NCBI GenBank assembly: GCA_029204225.1
Contig: CM055098.1
Coordinates: 12,402,937-12,466,936, forward strand
DNA: 64,000 nt
Direction of reading: 5' to 3'
Source of the DNA: Diphasiastrum complanatum
Lineage: Eukaryota > Streptophyta > Lycopodiopsida > Lycopodiales > Lycopodiaceae
Notes under the pieces: model-generated
The model's input: the letters and a program-made list of their open reading frames with translations, nothing else
Told to the model about the DNA's origin: nothing
Databases searched by the model: none
In this document: piece after piece, positions 43,604 through 54,719 of the stretch
Numbering within the stretch: position 1 is the stretch's first letter
How the letters are laid out: each line of letters begins with the position of its first letter
Made by a program: the position numbers and the translations under genes

Positions 43604-44436
43604 TGTGAAAAATACAAAAATAAGCTTGGTAGAGGCCAAAAATCTTGTATATAGATAAACACACATGTGTGGAGCCTATTCCCATGTGTGAAAATAGTGT
43701 ACTTGTCATGTACCATAATCATATAGGTTGTACATATGATTTAATTCAAGTTCTAGTGGCTAAAAAGGCCAAAACTAGTTTTCTAGACATATGACACATG
43801 GCATCAATTTATTGATTGCATGAGCCACATCCTTTGGTTAGGTGTCATATCCCATGTGTAGAGGACAGCTCACATGTGTGGAATAAGCTGAAGTAGGCGA
43901 ATTTTGACTTCTAGAATATTTCCAAGTAGATCTCCATATAGAAGGAAAAATGGACCAAAAGTGCTCAAAATAGAAGGTTTTGTCCAAGTGTCAGTTTTGC
44001 ATGATGAATCATCATATGACAAAGCACCTTCACACATGTGGGATCAGAGGGATGATCAGTACCACGAGCTCCCACTTATTGTATATATAGAGCCACATTT
44101 GGCCATAATCAATGTGAGACACCAATCTTGGTTTTGGAAGCAATTTTGAGTGATTCTCTCCATTTGTCTACATTTGTTTTGATTGTTTTGAGGTTCTATC
44201 AATGTGTACTTGATTTTCAGGTTGGAGTCCGTACTCAGACAGTGTTTCATATGTGTGAAACCATAAAGTACACTTACCTTCAATTAATGATTGTTCTTGT
44301 TAGGATTTTGTGTCTAGAATTGATCTAGATTGATCTTAATCTGAAGTAGATTAATAGATCAAGTAATCTGACAACCAATACCTCTTGAGGATCAGATTAA
44401 GATCCACTCTTGGTCCTTTTTGTACCTTTTTGCACA
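43604..44436 (+). repeat. Solo LTR of family B inside copia C
   Basis: The 833-bp sequence runs from TGTGAAAAATAC to TTTTTGCACA and matches, in reverse orientation, both LTRs of the nested element B at 14280-19033. It carries a TATA box (GTATATATAG, 44081-44090) and diverged versions of the CACACGTGTG palindrome (for example CACACATGTG). It is flanked by perfect TATCT duplications, with no internal element sequence. This is the expected product of LTR-LTR recombination. Confidence 0.96.
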
Positions 44437-44441
44437 TATCT
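44437..44441 (+). repeat. 5-bp target site duplication, right copy
   Basis: TATCT directly follows the solo LTR. Immediately beyond, copia C coding sequence resumes with YDMICTRPDIAFAV. Confidence 0.92.
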
Positions 44442-45108
44442 TATGTACGACATGATCTGTACCAGGCCAGACATAGCTTTTGCAGTCAACTCTTTCAGTC
44501 AGTTTATGACTAACCCTGGTATAACACATTGGAAGGCTCTTATCAAGGTCATGAGATATCTTCGAGCTACTATGGACTTTTGCATTTGTTATGGAGCAGT
44601 TGATAACGACAAACTCAATTTTCTCAATGGTTACACAGATGCAAGTTGGGCAGGAGATGTAGACACTCGTAAATCCACTTCCGAATTTACATTCTTCCTC
44701 AACAATGTTCCATTTTCTTGGAACAGTCGCAAGCAATTTTTGATAGCTCTATCTTCCACTGAATCAAAGTATATTGCAGTCTCTCAAGCTACAAAGAAAA
44801 CAATCTGGTTGAGGAATTTACTCTCAGATATCGGTCTGAATCAATATGTTCCGAGGACATTATTTTTTGATAATCAAAGTGCCATTACTTTATCAGCCAA
44901 CCCTAGATTTCATTCCATGATTAAGCACATTGAACTGAAGTATCATTTCATCGGAAGCAAAGTTCTCAACGAAGAGGTCAGATTGCAGTACTGTAGAATG
45001 CAAGATATGAAAAAAGATGTTTTTACTAAATCATTAAGTTTGGAGTCACACAGAAGATTCTGTGTAGAACTAAGTTTAAAGGTCAAAGCATTCAAGGATT
45101 CAAATTAA
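44442..45108 (+). pseudogene. Copia C RNase H domain
   Basis: The stretch begins with MICTRPDIAFAVNSFSQFM (the end of the polymerase region) and continues with the RNase H landmarks GYTDASWAGD, LSSTESKYIAVSQATKK, TLFFDNQSAITLSANPRFHS and KHIELKYHFI. Catalytic acidic positions appear preserved. The frame is open to the stop at 45106-45108 next to the polypurine tract. The solo LTR separates it from the upstream polymerase half. Confidence 0.93.
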
Positions 45109-45115
45109 GCGGGAG
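45107..45115 (+). other. Polypurine tract of copia C
   Basis: AAGCGGGAG overlaps the pol stop and directly precedes the LTR start TGTTGG. Confidence 0.75.
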
Positions 45116-46134
45116 TGTTGGATTATTCTCCTTCTTACCAATCGACTAATCGGTTTTAATCTTCATCCATTGTTTATCCAGTTCTACGGATTTTTTTGTG
45201 TTTTTATGCAGTCTGCAAAATTACAAGTGTTTTTACACAGTCTGCAGAAATACATGGAGTTTGAAACAGTGTTGTCTTTTTCACCTGTTAGGAATCCCGT
45301 TGAAAAATGCAGTGTCGCCTTTTTCGCATGACGAAATCTCGTGTAAAATCACAGTGTCGCAATTTTCACTTTTTCCAAAGAACCTCAAATGTTAAGGATA
45401 TGACTCTGGCAAAGTGTGGGACAACCCTAAATGAGATTTAAGGACACCTTTACCTTTTTCGTCTTTTTTGCAAAAAAACCCGACACTGTCATTTTTTCGC
45501 GACAGTGTTGTATGTGGTTGTTTTAGTTCATTTATGTAGAGCTACAGTTTTGGTTCATTTATGTAGACAGAAGAACGTATACGACCAATTTCACCGCTTA
45601 TCAACAATCAATGACAAGGATCGAATGAATGCCAGCGGATCACCAGCCAACTGGCGATCGCAATTGACGACCTAATTTCTTAGTATAAATAGTTGTTCAT
45701 ATTCATACAATTTTATCATTATTAGAAGTTGAAGTTATCAGAAGAAGTTTTTGAATAATTAGCTCTCTCTCTCAAGCCTGCGAGCTTGAACACTCCTGAG
45801 CATTCTAGCTCACTTCTTAGAGTTGTTTTAGAGATTGCTATTGTGCCACTGCTTATTAGCATTGGACTTAATTCAGACTTTCATTTTAGCCGCTCAGAGA
45901 TAGCATAGAGTATGCAGCTTTGATCCGCAGCTCATTGTATTCATTTACTTCTATTATGTTTTTCATACTGAATCACTATTGTTTTGTTTGAAATTGATAG
46001 GTGTAGTCATGCATTGTGAAAGAAGAAGATAGTTTATTCCGCCATGCACAAAAAGATTTCTTTCTAGACACTCGAATTATTTTTATTCATTTATTTTTCA
46101 AGCTAGACCTATCTTCTGCACACCACTTTCTGAC
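45116..46134 (+). repeat. 3' LTR of copia C
   Basis: The block runs from TGTTGGATTATTCTCC to TTTCTGACA (TG...CA), about 1.0 kb. It has a TATA box TATAAATA at 45684-45691 and several GTGTCGC/CGACAGTGT-type motifs at 45300-45510. The right end is inferred from the CA terminus, since no second copy is present. Confidence 0.7.
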
Positions 46135-46184
46135 AACTTACACTTGGCTTGATGGTAGAATCTAATGACATAACACCTCTTGAT

Positions 46185-46675
46185 TTCATTTGTCAAATTG
46201 GGCCAATCAGAATGTGAGGTGTAGAAAAATGGTCTAATCATTGTAAGAGGTGGCATGTAGGTGGTCCAATCAAAGTAAGAGGTGATGTTTTAGAGGTTCA
46301 ATCATTTTGCACCATTTTCATTCTCATGGATCTCGAGCTACTATGAGTGAGAGTGAGATTGAGTCCACACTTAGTTTTTTGTAATGAGATTGAGATGTAA
46401 CATGCTCCAACACTTAGAAATATTTTCAGATTCTCTCTCTACCCGAGAGCTTGATGTAGCATTCTCTCTCTATCCGAGAGCGAGCCAGTTTTATACTTAG
46501 TTTTTTTCATCCAAAGTTGTATCTCATTATGTGTGATGAATGGTTTGATGCATGTGTAGATTGTTCTTGTCTTAGATTTTTGAGCTGTGCAAGGTAGATC
46601 TATGTGCAATCACACACATCTTAGAAGATCATTCACATTGTTTGAGATGTCCTCACACGTGTGAAAAGTACACTT
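46185..46675 (+). repeat. LTR family A fragment
   Basis: GGTCCAATCA repeats, two CTCTCTCTA-CCGAGAGC segments and a CACACGTGTGAAAAG end (palindrome at 46654-46663) parallel the copia A 3' LTR (3934-4670). The start is diverged and no coding sequence in the same orientation follows. Confidence 0.7.
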
Positions 46676-46679
46676 TTTT

Positions 46680-48200
46680 CACTTGACTCCTCCTTGAGCC
46701 TTGCAAGTTCCTTGATACCAACAACATTAGAAGCACTTACATTCACACTTGAAACAACATTCCTGACATTAATATGTCAATCTCCATGGATTTGAAATTT
46801 GAATGCTCCAAATTCTCCTCTTGAAAAACAAGCTCTCCTTTGGCTTCCATCACATCCAAATTGTGATTAGATCTCACACAAATATCAAGTTTGAAAAGTC
46901 TACCATCTCTAATCCCTTTGGCCATGACATTTCCTTTCTTCATGATAAAGCAAGTGTTGCAATCAAACTTGACATCATATTACACTCAACAAATTTTTGG
47001 ACATTAAAGGAACATACAAAACATTTTGAAGCCTTGCTCTCCTTCTTGACTCAATCCAAATAGGAATGGTTCCTATCCCATGAATCTCACATTTAGCACC
47101 ATTCTCAACAAGAATAGACTTCTTAGAACTTGAATATGATGAAAATTAAAAAATAACTTCCTTTGTCTTATGACATGTGAGTTTACCACACTATCGATCC
47201 ACCAATGATCTTGCTCCAAAGAAATTGATAATGTACTCATGCATGCCATGAGTGACTCATCTTCATTGAAGCCATCTCCTTTTTTATTGCTGATGTTCGC
47301 TTGCTATCCTTCTTGATTTTTTTCATTCTTAAAATTTTGAGCACTTCAAGAAAAAATGCCCCTTCTTGCCACAATAATAGCACTTGAATCTCTTACTTGC
47401 CTCCAATAGGTAGCCTCCTATTGATGAGGAAGTACTTGTACACAAAGCACACACTTGTGATATGATTCTACAAATTGAATTTGTGATCCTCGAGAAACTA
47501 AATTTGAACACACCAAAAATCCAAAAAGATCTACAAAAGATTTGAATCACAAATCTTAGAATCAATCTTCACCCAAAATCTTGTCACCTTTAGAAAAAGG
47601 ACCTTACCTAGATTGCAAAGATTAAGGCTCACAATAATTGAATCAAAACATAAAAAAAATTAGATTAAAACATCCCTTTTGGACTCACTAAGATCCAAAG
47701 ACTCTAATCTTAAGAGTTGAATTGGATTTGATAAGTTTTGATACCAATCTATGTCCTAGTTTTTCACCAATCTTGACTAGCTTGAACAATTTTAAAAAAT
47801 GGTATCTAGAGATTCGCCAAGATCTTAACCAAGATTGTACACTCAAATATGGAATCTTCCCTATTCTAGACACCCAATGGTATCACAACTTGACCCTCAC
47901 ACTCTCACAAAAAAAGTTTGACTAGAATCAATTTGAGTTTTATGCAATCATATGCCAATTTTACACAAAAAAAAAAAAAAAATTGTACACAAATTACATG
48001 CATGTGGAAGGACTATAATGATGATTTTTTGGCCTCACAACAACTATATCTGAACAATATTCAAAACACTAGAAAGATCTCCCAACATCTAGATCACAAA
48101 CTCTAGAATCATAGCACACCGGAATCTAGTCAATTGGAAAATTAGACCTTGCTTTGATCACCAAGATTAAAGCACAGCAAACTTGAACCAAATCACACCA
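46680..48200 (-). pseudogene. Minus-strand gag remnant related to element B
   Basis: At 47329-47565 the minus strand encodes SICRIISQVCALC and then CYYCGKKGHFFLKC, an intact CCHC knuckle. The same phrase order is found in element B's gag-like ORF at 15884-16615. The surrounding sequence is AT-rich and full of stops. A poly-A run lies near 47975. The region sits between two LTR family A fragments in opposite orientations, so the block is a rearranged mosaic. Confidence 0.6.
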
Positions 48201-48229
48201 AAATTAGATCCAATCAATCCTATTGACGA

Positions 48230-48370
48230 GTGGAAATGAAGCTCAATGATTGGACCTCTCTAAAATCACCTCTTGCATTGCTTGGACCACTTACAACCAC
48301 CTGTTACATTGATTGGACCATTTTGGTTTAACTATGATTTGTCCAAATTGACAAATGAGATTATGAGCTG
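48230..48370 (-). repeat. LTR family A fragment, inverted
   Basis: On the minus strand, GGTCCAATCAATGTAACAGG and GGTCCAAGCAATGCAAGAGG-type units parallel the repeated GGTCCAAT units of the copia A LTR. The position after a minus-strand RNase H piece fits a 3' LTR start. Confidence 0.65.
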
Positions 48371-48390
48371 CAATGTATTTCAACATAGAT

Positions 48391-48690
48391 CTAACCCAAG
48401 ATTAGATCTAAACTTGACAAAAGCATTCTTGAGCAATGGTTTGTGAGAAGATTGACAATACATGAAGATGATCCAATATGCTCCAAGATGATCTCTCTTC
48501 CAATAATCTTCTCCCTTACAAAATGGTGTGCTATCTCGATCTGCTTGCTTTTTTCATGAAAAATTGGATTATTTGCAAGAGCTTGAGCCAAGATATTTTC
48601 ACACTTGATAGCCTTTGAAAAAGGCATTAGAAACATCAAGTTGGAAGATCCTCCAATTGAAATAGCATGCAATAGAAATGATAACTCTTA
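48391..48690 (-). pseudogene. Copia RNase H C-terminal fragment
   Basis: Minus-strand translation ALANNPIFHEKSKQIEIAHH, then FVREKIIGREIILEHIGSSS, corresponds closely to the C-terminal end of copia A RNase H at 3690-3840. Only about 90 residues survive, and the DLLTKPLS end has changed to NLLTNHCS. Confidence 0.85.
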
Positions 48691-48860
48691 TAGTAACCAC
48701 TTGTGAAAAAATCAGATCCAAAACATACTTGATGTATCTCTAAGATTTTGACCAAATTTAGTTGCACATCTAGATTTAGCTACAAGATAGAAATCATCAC
48801 TTTACACATGCTAGAATTGAATAAATCACTAAGATTTGATCATAAGAATTAAGATCCAAT

Positions 48861-49260
48861 ATGTTATTGTCCATGTCCATACAACAACAGAAGCATACTG
48901 TCCTTCACACGTGTGGATGCAAGATCAACAATAAAAATGACATTTTACACACTAGAAATCAAGATATCTTGAGAAATACACATGAGAATGATTTTGGAAA
49001 AGATGCTTGCTTGGGTAAGAGGGGTAGTAATGTGGTAACAAGCGGGACTAGATGTGGTAATCTTTTCAAGATTGATGTTAATCCTTGTGGAAATGTGGCC
49101 AAGAGGAGCTTTGATTATCTCAAGGAGGATAAGGCAAGTGATCTACCTCAACCTATGTTCCAAGATGGTTAGGCTCATGAAGATGGTGCTCTGGCAAAAG
49201 CACATGGAGAGTTATTGCCAAGGAGGTCTACTTCTCATCAATTCTCTTATCTTGTTCATT
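48861..49260 (+). pseudogene. Possible copia pre-integrase fragment
   Basis: The 103-residue open stretch includes TSGTRCGNLFKIDVNPCGNV, loosely like the region before the zinc-binding part of copia integrase. No zinc-ligand pattern follows, and a CACACGTGTG palindrome lies at 48906-48915. The assignment is weak. Confidence 0.35.
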
Positions 49261-49269
49261 TGGATGATC

Positions 49270-50120
49270 TTGTAGAACACCTGATCAGACAAATCCCGGT
49301 TCTAATAACAAAGTGCACAGTTTAATAGACAAAGGCTGAGAAACAAACTCGCACTTGAAACATTTCTATTCATGTTCAACCTTGAAAGATTCTCGCAATA
49401 TTCTTGTGGTAACTCAATAGATTTGCGAACAAATTTCTTGTGGTGACTCGAAAGATTTGCGAACAAGTTCTTGTCACGAAATATTTTGTTTTTTGTTCAA
49501 ACCTCACCTGTCGCGAACAATTCGCGAAATATTCTTGATTTTTCTTCAAGCTCAAAATTGTCAACTATCACAAACAATTCACGAAACACGAAGATGTCGC
49601 GAAGAGACAAAGTGTCGCGAACAATTTGCGAAACACGAAGCTTAGACGAAGAGATAAATTGTTGTGAATAATTTGCGAACAGAAATTATTCAAGTTTGGA
49701 AATAGAGCGTTTATTTGAATATCAACTGTTGTAATGGTTAGATCTACTATTACAGAATTAAAAGGCCAAAAGACTTGTCCTATAGCAATATAAATACATG
49801 TGCACTACTCGTTGTAACTCGACTCTCTACTCACTCAATCAGAGACACAACAATGAAATAAGACAGCAAGAGATGTATACTGATGATTCAGATTCAGAAT
49901 TATAAAATTTGTTTTTGATCAAAGTTTCTCAATTTTTAATCGTTTAAATTTGTTTGTCTAAAATTGTCTCTTAATTTCGCATGCTTATTCAATCAAGGCA
50001 AAAACTGTTCTAATAGCACATAGATCAGAAACGGACCTAATTAAAGACATTGATATTAGTTTGATTTATTCAAACTTTCATCGTGTTCTCTGAGGAAGAA
50101 TTATTACTATTTTTCCTATA
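49270..50120 (+). repeat. 5' LTR of copia D (start uncertain)
   Basis: The right end (CTATTTTTCCTATA) abuts the primer site. The part from 49698 is repeated at the other end of the element and has a TATA box (ATATAAATA at 49788-49796). The left part (49380-49690) is rich in TTCGCGAA/TGTCGCGAACAA-type motifs and is absent from the truncated 3' LTR, so its membership in the LTR is inferred. Confidence 0.75.
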
Positions 50121-50121
50121 G

Positions 50122-50133
50122 TGGTATCAGAGC
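50122..50133 (+). other. Primer binding site of copia D
   Basis: TGGTATCAGAGC lies one base after the LTR end. It is the standard methionine-tRNA-type primer site of copia elements. Confidence 0.95.
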
Positions 50134-50230
50134 ATATTAGAGTTGATACAGTGGTATCCTCGCACCCCTCTCAACATTCTTCATACATCCATCAATAGCC
50201 GCATCTGGGATTTATTCAAAAGAATAGAAG

Positions 50231-51088
50231 ATGTCGTCAATCAACAACATTCAATCTAAGATCAGTACGATCTTGGATCCAGAAGGTTCAAACTATTTGA
50301 TCTGAAAATTAAAGACTTCACTCATATTGAAGGGCGAAGGTCTTTGGCAATGGGTAGAACCAATAGAGGAGAAGCCAACAACTACTCCTGGCAAAGAACT
50401 TCAAGAATGGAGTTTGAGAAATGACAAAGCTATAGCAAATATTGTGTCATCAGTGCATGACAACATAATGCTAGATCTTACATCAATTTTGAACACAAAA
50501 GACTTTTGGGAAAAATTGCAAACCAAAAATGAGACTAGATCTTGTAATCAAATCATGTTCTTGGAAGACCAATTAACTTACCTACAATGGGACGACAAAG
50601 ACTTGACCACATTCGTATGAAAGATAAAGGATTTGTTTATTTCTTTGCAGAATTCTGGCACAGAAAATGCAATCTCAAAGAAAAAACAACTTAGCTATTT
50701 TCTTTGAGCCCTATACAGGTCATTCCACACAACTCAAACTTTACTGGCAAAAGATTTGACTATGACACTTCAAAAGGCAATAGATGGAGTCAAAGAGGAA
50801 GTAGAAGCTCGTGAACGCTATGACGGTAAAGGTGATTCCGAAAATGTTCTATCTACTCAGAAAAATAAATCCTCAAAGAAGTCTAAGTTTAGGAGGGAGT
50901 CGTCTAAAAAGAATGAGTCCAAGACAAATGATCAACAATATGGAAAACAACAGAAAAATTTTGGTGATAGAAAGATTTGCAATAGATGCAAAAGATCAAG
51001 TCATACAAAAGACAAGTGTTGGTTAAATCCAAAAATTGTTTGCATTCATTGTCATAAACGGGGTCATGCAGCAGTAGACTATTATTAG
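50231..51088 (+). pseudogene. Copia D gag with zinc knuckles
   Basis: The likely start is the ATG at 50231 (MSSINNIQSKISTILDPEG), 97 bp after the primer site. Gag motifs follow: EWSLRNDKAIANIVSSVHD, TKDFWEKLQTKNE and QLTYLQWDDKDLTTFV. A lysine-rich region precedes CNRCKRSSHTKDKC, a complete CCHC knuckle (near 50980-51021), and a second motif CIHCHKRGHAAVDY with Tyr in place of the last Cys. In-frame stops near 50303, 50618 and 50706 and one at the end break it. Confidence 0.9.
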
Positions 51089-51286
51089 AATCCCAGAAAC
51101 AAAAAGGAGCATAATCGAAGCGAACCTTCAGATTCAAATTATGTCGAAGACAAAGCAAAATGCTCCAGAGCAGCAGAAGACAGGACGACAAGAAACTCAA
51201 CAACATATGTTAGTGCTGATTTATGTTGTTCATCAAATTCAAAAATTCAAGAAGTAGTACTAGTTGATGGAACTGGTGTACTGTGG

Positions 51287-52710
51287 TTGGACACGAATCA
51301 GAGTGACAAGAAACTGGAGAAAGTTCTCTATGTTCTTACTCTTGATAAAGATCTTTTATCCATAGCAAAGATAGTTGATACAGAAATGTCAGTAATTTTC
51401 ACAAAAAACTCTTGTAAATTGTTCGATGAAGATTCTGATAACCTAGTTGTTAAAGGCAACAAAGAAGAAAATTTGTATCACTTGAATATTCGAACTCGAG
51501 TTGAACAAGCTAATCAAACTCAAGAATCAACAGATATTTTGTGGCACAAGAGGCTATGTCACATGAACATGGAAGCCTTGTACCAATTCAACAAAAGTCT
51601 GAGAATCGAAGGAGTCAAAATCAAGAGTTGAGATATTCAAACTACTTGCGAATCCTATCTTAAAGGCAAAATGACTAGAACACCTTTCAGTAAAGATGTT
51701 TATAAAGCAACCAAGGTACTTGGAATTGTGCATTCAGATATTTGTGGACCATTCGGAGTATTGTCACTAGGTGATGCAAAATACTTCATTACATTTATTG
51801 ATTACTTCAGCAAGTTCGTTGTGGTATACTTTATTCGTACAAAATCTGAAGCTTTCGAGAAATTTGTTGAGTATATAAATTGGGCTAAGAAGAAGATAGG
51901 CAATAAGTTGAAGCAAAATTCGCACAGATCGTGGAGGTGAGTACATTTCCAACGAATTCAAAGCTTATTGTACTGATCAAGGTATTATGCATACAAAGAC
52001 TGCATCATACACACCTCAACACAATGGAATAGCTGAACGAAAAAATTGTACACTTAAGGAAGCTGCTAGGTGTATGATGGCTCATGCGAAAGCACCAAAA
52101 CAGTTGTGGATGGAACCAGTGGCTACATCAAATTATTTTCAAAATCGAATTCTGAAATCTCGAATACCGGATAATCGAAGCCAAACCTTGCACATGTTCG
52201 GACATTCGGATGTGCAGTTTATATGCACATACCAGACAAATTGAGAAAGAAACTCGATGAAAAGACAGAACAAGGTTTTTTGGTAGGATTCGAGTTACAT
52301 TTGTCATATTATTGAGTCTACATACCCAAAACTGGCAGAATAAAAGTTGTTCAAGATATCAAATTTGATGAGTCAAAATACATAGCAGACAGTGACTTAG
52401 TCGGCTATGAAATTCTCAAAAATTATTATGAGTTACCAACGACAGAAGTAAAACAAGCAGATGATGAACGAGAATTACCATATTTAGAGGGAGTTCAAGA
52501 TCGAGTACGTGACAGACTCAAATTACCAGTTCGAATTCCAAAAGACAAGGTCGAATTTGAAAATGTAGAATTGAATTCGAAACCTGTACAAACTGTGAGA
52601 AGATCTGATAGACAACGAAAACCACCGATAAGGTTTGGTCATGATGCTTCAACAAATATAGCCATCGAATTTTGTCGTTTCTCAGACGAACCTCAAACAT
52701 TCGAGAAAGC
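51287..52710 (+). pseudogene. Copia D pre-integrase and integrase
   Basis: KVLYVLTLDKDLLSIAKIVD and LWHKRLCHMNMEALYQFNKS mark the pre-integrase/zinc-binding part. The Cys pair is degraded to CESY. The core has VHSDICGPFGV with the first Asp, a second-Asp segment (RTDRGGEY) reached only after a frame change near 51910, and NGIAERKNCTL with Glu near 52026. The C-terminal part and a linker follow to about 52700, ending at the first few residues of reverse transcriptase. A protease active site is not seen upstream (51090-51286), so that part appears deleted. Confidence 0.88.
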
Positions 52711-53106
52711 GGAAACAAAGCGTTTATTTGAATATCAACTGTTGTAACGGTTAGATCTACTGTTATAGAATCAAAAGACCAGAAGACTTGTTTAGTAGCA
52801 ATATAAATACATGTGCACTACTCATTGTAACTCGACTAATAGACACAATAGCGAAATAAGACAGCAAGAGATGTATACTGATGATTCAGATTCAGAATTA
52901 TAAAATTCATTTTTGATCAAAGTTTCTCAATTTTTTATTGTCTAAAATTGTCTGTCTAAAATTGTCTCTTAATTCTACATGCTTATTCAATCAAGGCATC
53001 TGTACATAGATCGGAAACAGACTCGATTGAAGACACTGATATTAGTTTGATTTATTCAAACTTTCATCATGTTTTCTGAGGAAGAATTATTACTATTTTT
53101 TCTACA
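52711..53106 (+). repeat. 3' LTR of copia D, 5' truncated
   Basis: This matches 49698-50120 with scattered substitutions and a small deletion near 52838, and ends TTTTTTCTACA. It starts directly within the coding-derived sequence, so its first part is missing. Confidence 0.92.
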
Positions 53107-53648
53107 GATCTCATTACATCATGTAGAGGCAACTATGGTGCTATTTCATGTGACTTCTTACTTGAAGACTTCAATTGGAAGTATCTCTTATCAATGGTGC
53201 TTGATATGAAGAATGTAATAGTTATTACTTTGGGGATTTTTAGATCCATATTCTTTGTCAATATTCCTTTACAAGTAGGAAATAAGGTGGATCTAATATC
53301 AATCAAGAGGATGATGGTAGGATTTTCTACATTATTTGATGTACCATCTTGCTTTTATGAGGTTTCTACATCTCATAGTTGGAGTGAGGCAATGCTTGTC
53401 TTGTATCATGCCTCTTGTATGGACATATTGCTTGTCTTCAATGTCTTAGATATGTTTCCAAATCATTTTGAAATCAAGTGGTTGGATCATCAAATGTATG
53501 TTATTGGATCTAGTAAGAGCAAGAATGAGTTTGTCACTCATAGTGTGAAAAATCATGTTTTTACATGTTTTGAGGCAATTTGTAAAATTCTCTTGTAAGT
53601 GAAGCATCCAAAGAAGACACTTACATCCTTGAGCAAGTATGTAGCCTA
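53107..53648 (+). other. Region with an unidentified 134-aa ORF (53194-53598)
   Basis: The ORF begins MVLDMKNVIVITLGIFRSIF and has hydrophobic and Cys-containing stretches. It shows no recognisable motif, no homologous neighbour and no coding evidence beyond its length. It probably belongs to decayed retroelement sequence ahead of the LTR fragment at 54050. I would not call it a gene. Confidence 0.3.
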
Positions 53649-54010
53649 AATAAGATCAAGATAGTATTTGATTTCAAGATTAGATTCATCATGGAAAAAT
53701 TTCTTAGTATGTGGACTAGTCAAGCTAGAATTGAAAATCTTGATAATCGGCACATTTGCTCATCTTATGATCTTTATGAGGCATGGAAGCCTCAGATGTC
53801 ACTCTTTATAATGCAGCCATCTTCAATAAGATCAAGATAGTGTTTGATTTCAGTATTAGATTCATCATGGAAATAGTTCTTAGTTTGTGGACTAGTCAAG
53901 CTAGAATTGAAAATCTTGATAATCATCACATTTTCTCATCTTATGATCTTGATCTGTATGATCTTTATGATGCATGGAAGCCTCAGAATTCACTCTTAAT
54001 TGTGTAGCCA
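53649..54010 (+). repeat. Tandem duplication, 176-bp period
   Basis: AATAAGATCAAGATAGT at 53649 and 53825 starts two copies of about 176-186 bp that both contain TGGACTAGTCAAGCTAGAAT and GCATGGAAGCCTCAGA. The second copy has a short insertion (GATCTGTAT-like). Confidence 0.92.
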
Positions 54011-54049
54011 TCTTCATGCAAGTGGACAAGCATTGAGGGAACACAAGGA

Positions 54050-54375
54050 TATGGTGGCAAATTGGTGGAATTCTCTTCAAAGGAGTTGTCAAGTGATTTC
54101 TACCAAAGAAAACTTATCATGGATATGGTGAGGTTGCTGCCATGGAGGGAGGGCATTTTCATACTTAGTTTGTTGTAGTACAACTCTCCACATGTGTGAA
54201 AGTACTTGTATGGTTGATTTAGGCATGTAGGAATGTGCTCTTGCATGTAGGAATGTGCTCTTGCCTTAATTATGGAATAGAGCTTGGTTTTCAATCTGTG
54301 TGATCTATGTGCAATCACAAAGTCTTAGGAGATCAATAATACACTTTGTGGCACTCCCACATGTGTGAAATTCAA
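54050..54375 (+). repeat. LTR family A end fragment
   Basis: The sequence CATACTTAGTTTGTTG through CACATGTGTGAAATTCAACA parallels the last ~250 bp of copia A's LTR, including TCTTAGGAGATCA and the palindrome near the end. A 17-bp phrase GCATGTAGGAATGTGCT is duplicated in tandem (54223 and 54244). Confidence 0.75.
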
Positions 54376-54719
54376 CACATTTCCTCTAATGATGTATTGT
54401 TTTTATTATCAATGAGGTGTATTCTTTATCTATAGCTTTCTTCCAAAGATTAAAATTAGCCTGTGTGAGTGCTTCTTTGACTGTGGTTGGCTCTTGTGAA
54501 AGGTAATGAGCACACCCATCAGTGAATATGACAGGCTAAGCTCAAATCCTTGTAGATTTTCTGGAAAGTGCTTCTGGCTGCAAAATTCAATGTTGTGTCA
54601 GCTACTCCTGAATTGCATCTTCTTGTTCTTCTTCTGAATATATTTGTATAGACTGACTAAATTGTGTTTCGACATTCATCAATATTCATAACATGAACGA
54701 TAGGTGGAACCTTGTTCTT

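Larger units (their letters stand above)
42657..46134 (+). mobile_element. Copia-type element C with 3' LTR, 5' truncated
   Basis: This contains the integrase C-terminal part, the first half of the reverse transcriptase, RNase H, a polypurine tract and an LTR. Gag, protease and the integrase core are missing on the left. The region between reverse transcriptase and RNase H has a large deletion and a solo LTR of family B. Confidence 0.9.
49270..53106 (+). mobile_element. Copia-type element D, polymerase deleted
   Basis: The element has a 5' LTR, a primer binding site, gag with zinc knuckles, integrase and a 5'-truncated 3' LTR. Similarity between the LTR parts covers 49698-50120 and 52711-53106. 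Reverse transcriptase, RNase H, the polypurine tract and the first part of the 3' LTR are missing. A single deletion with a breakpoint near 52711 would explain this. Confidence 0.9.

Noticed and set aside
53194-53598. A 134-aa host gene
   Set aside because: It has no recognisable domain or codon evidence and is flanked by retroelement remnants; kept only as an unidentified ORF.
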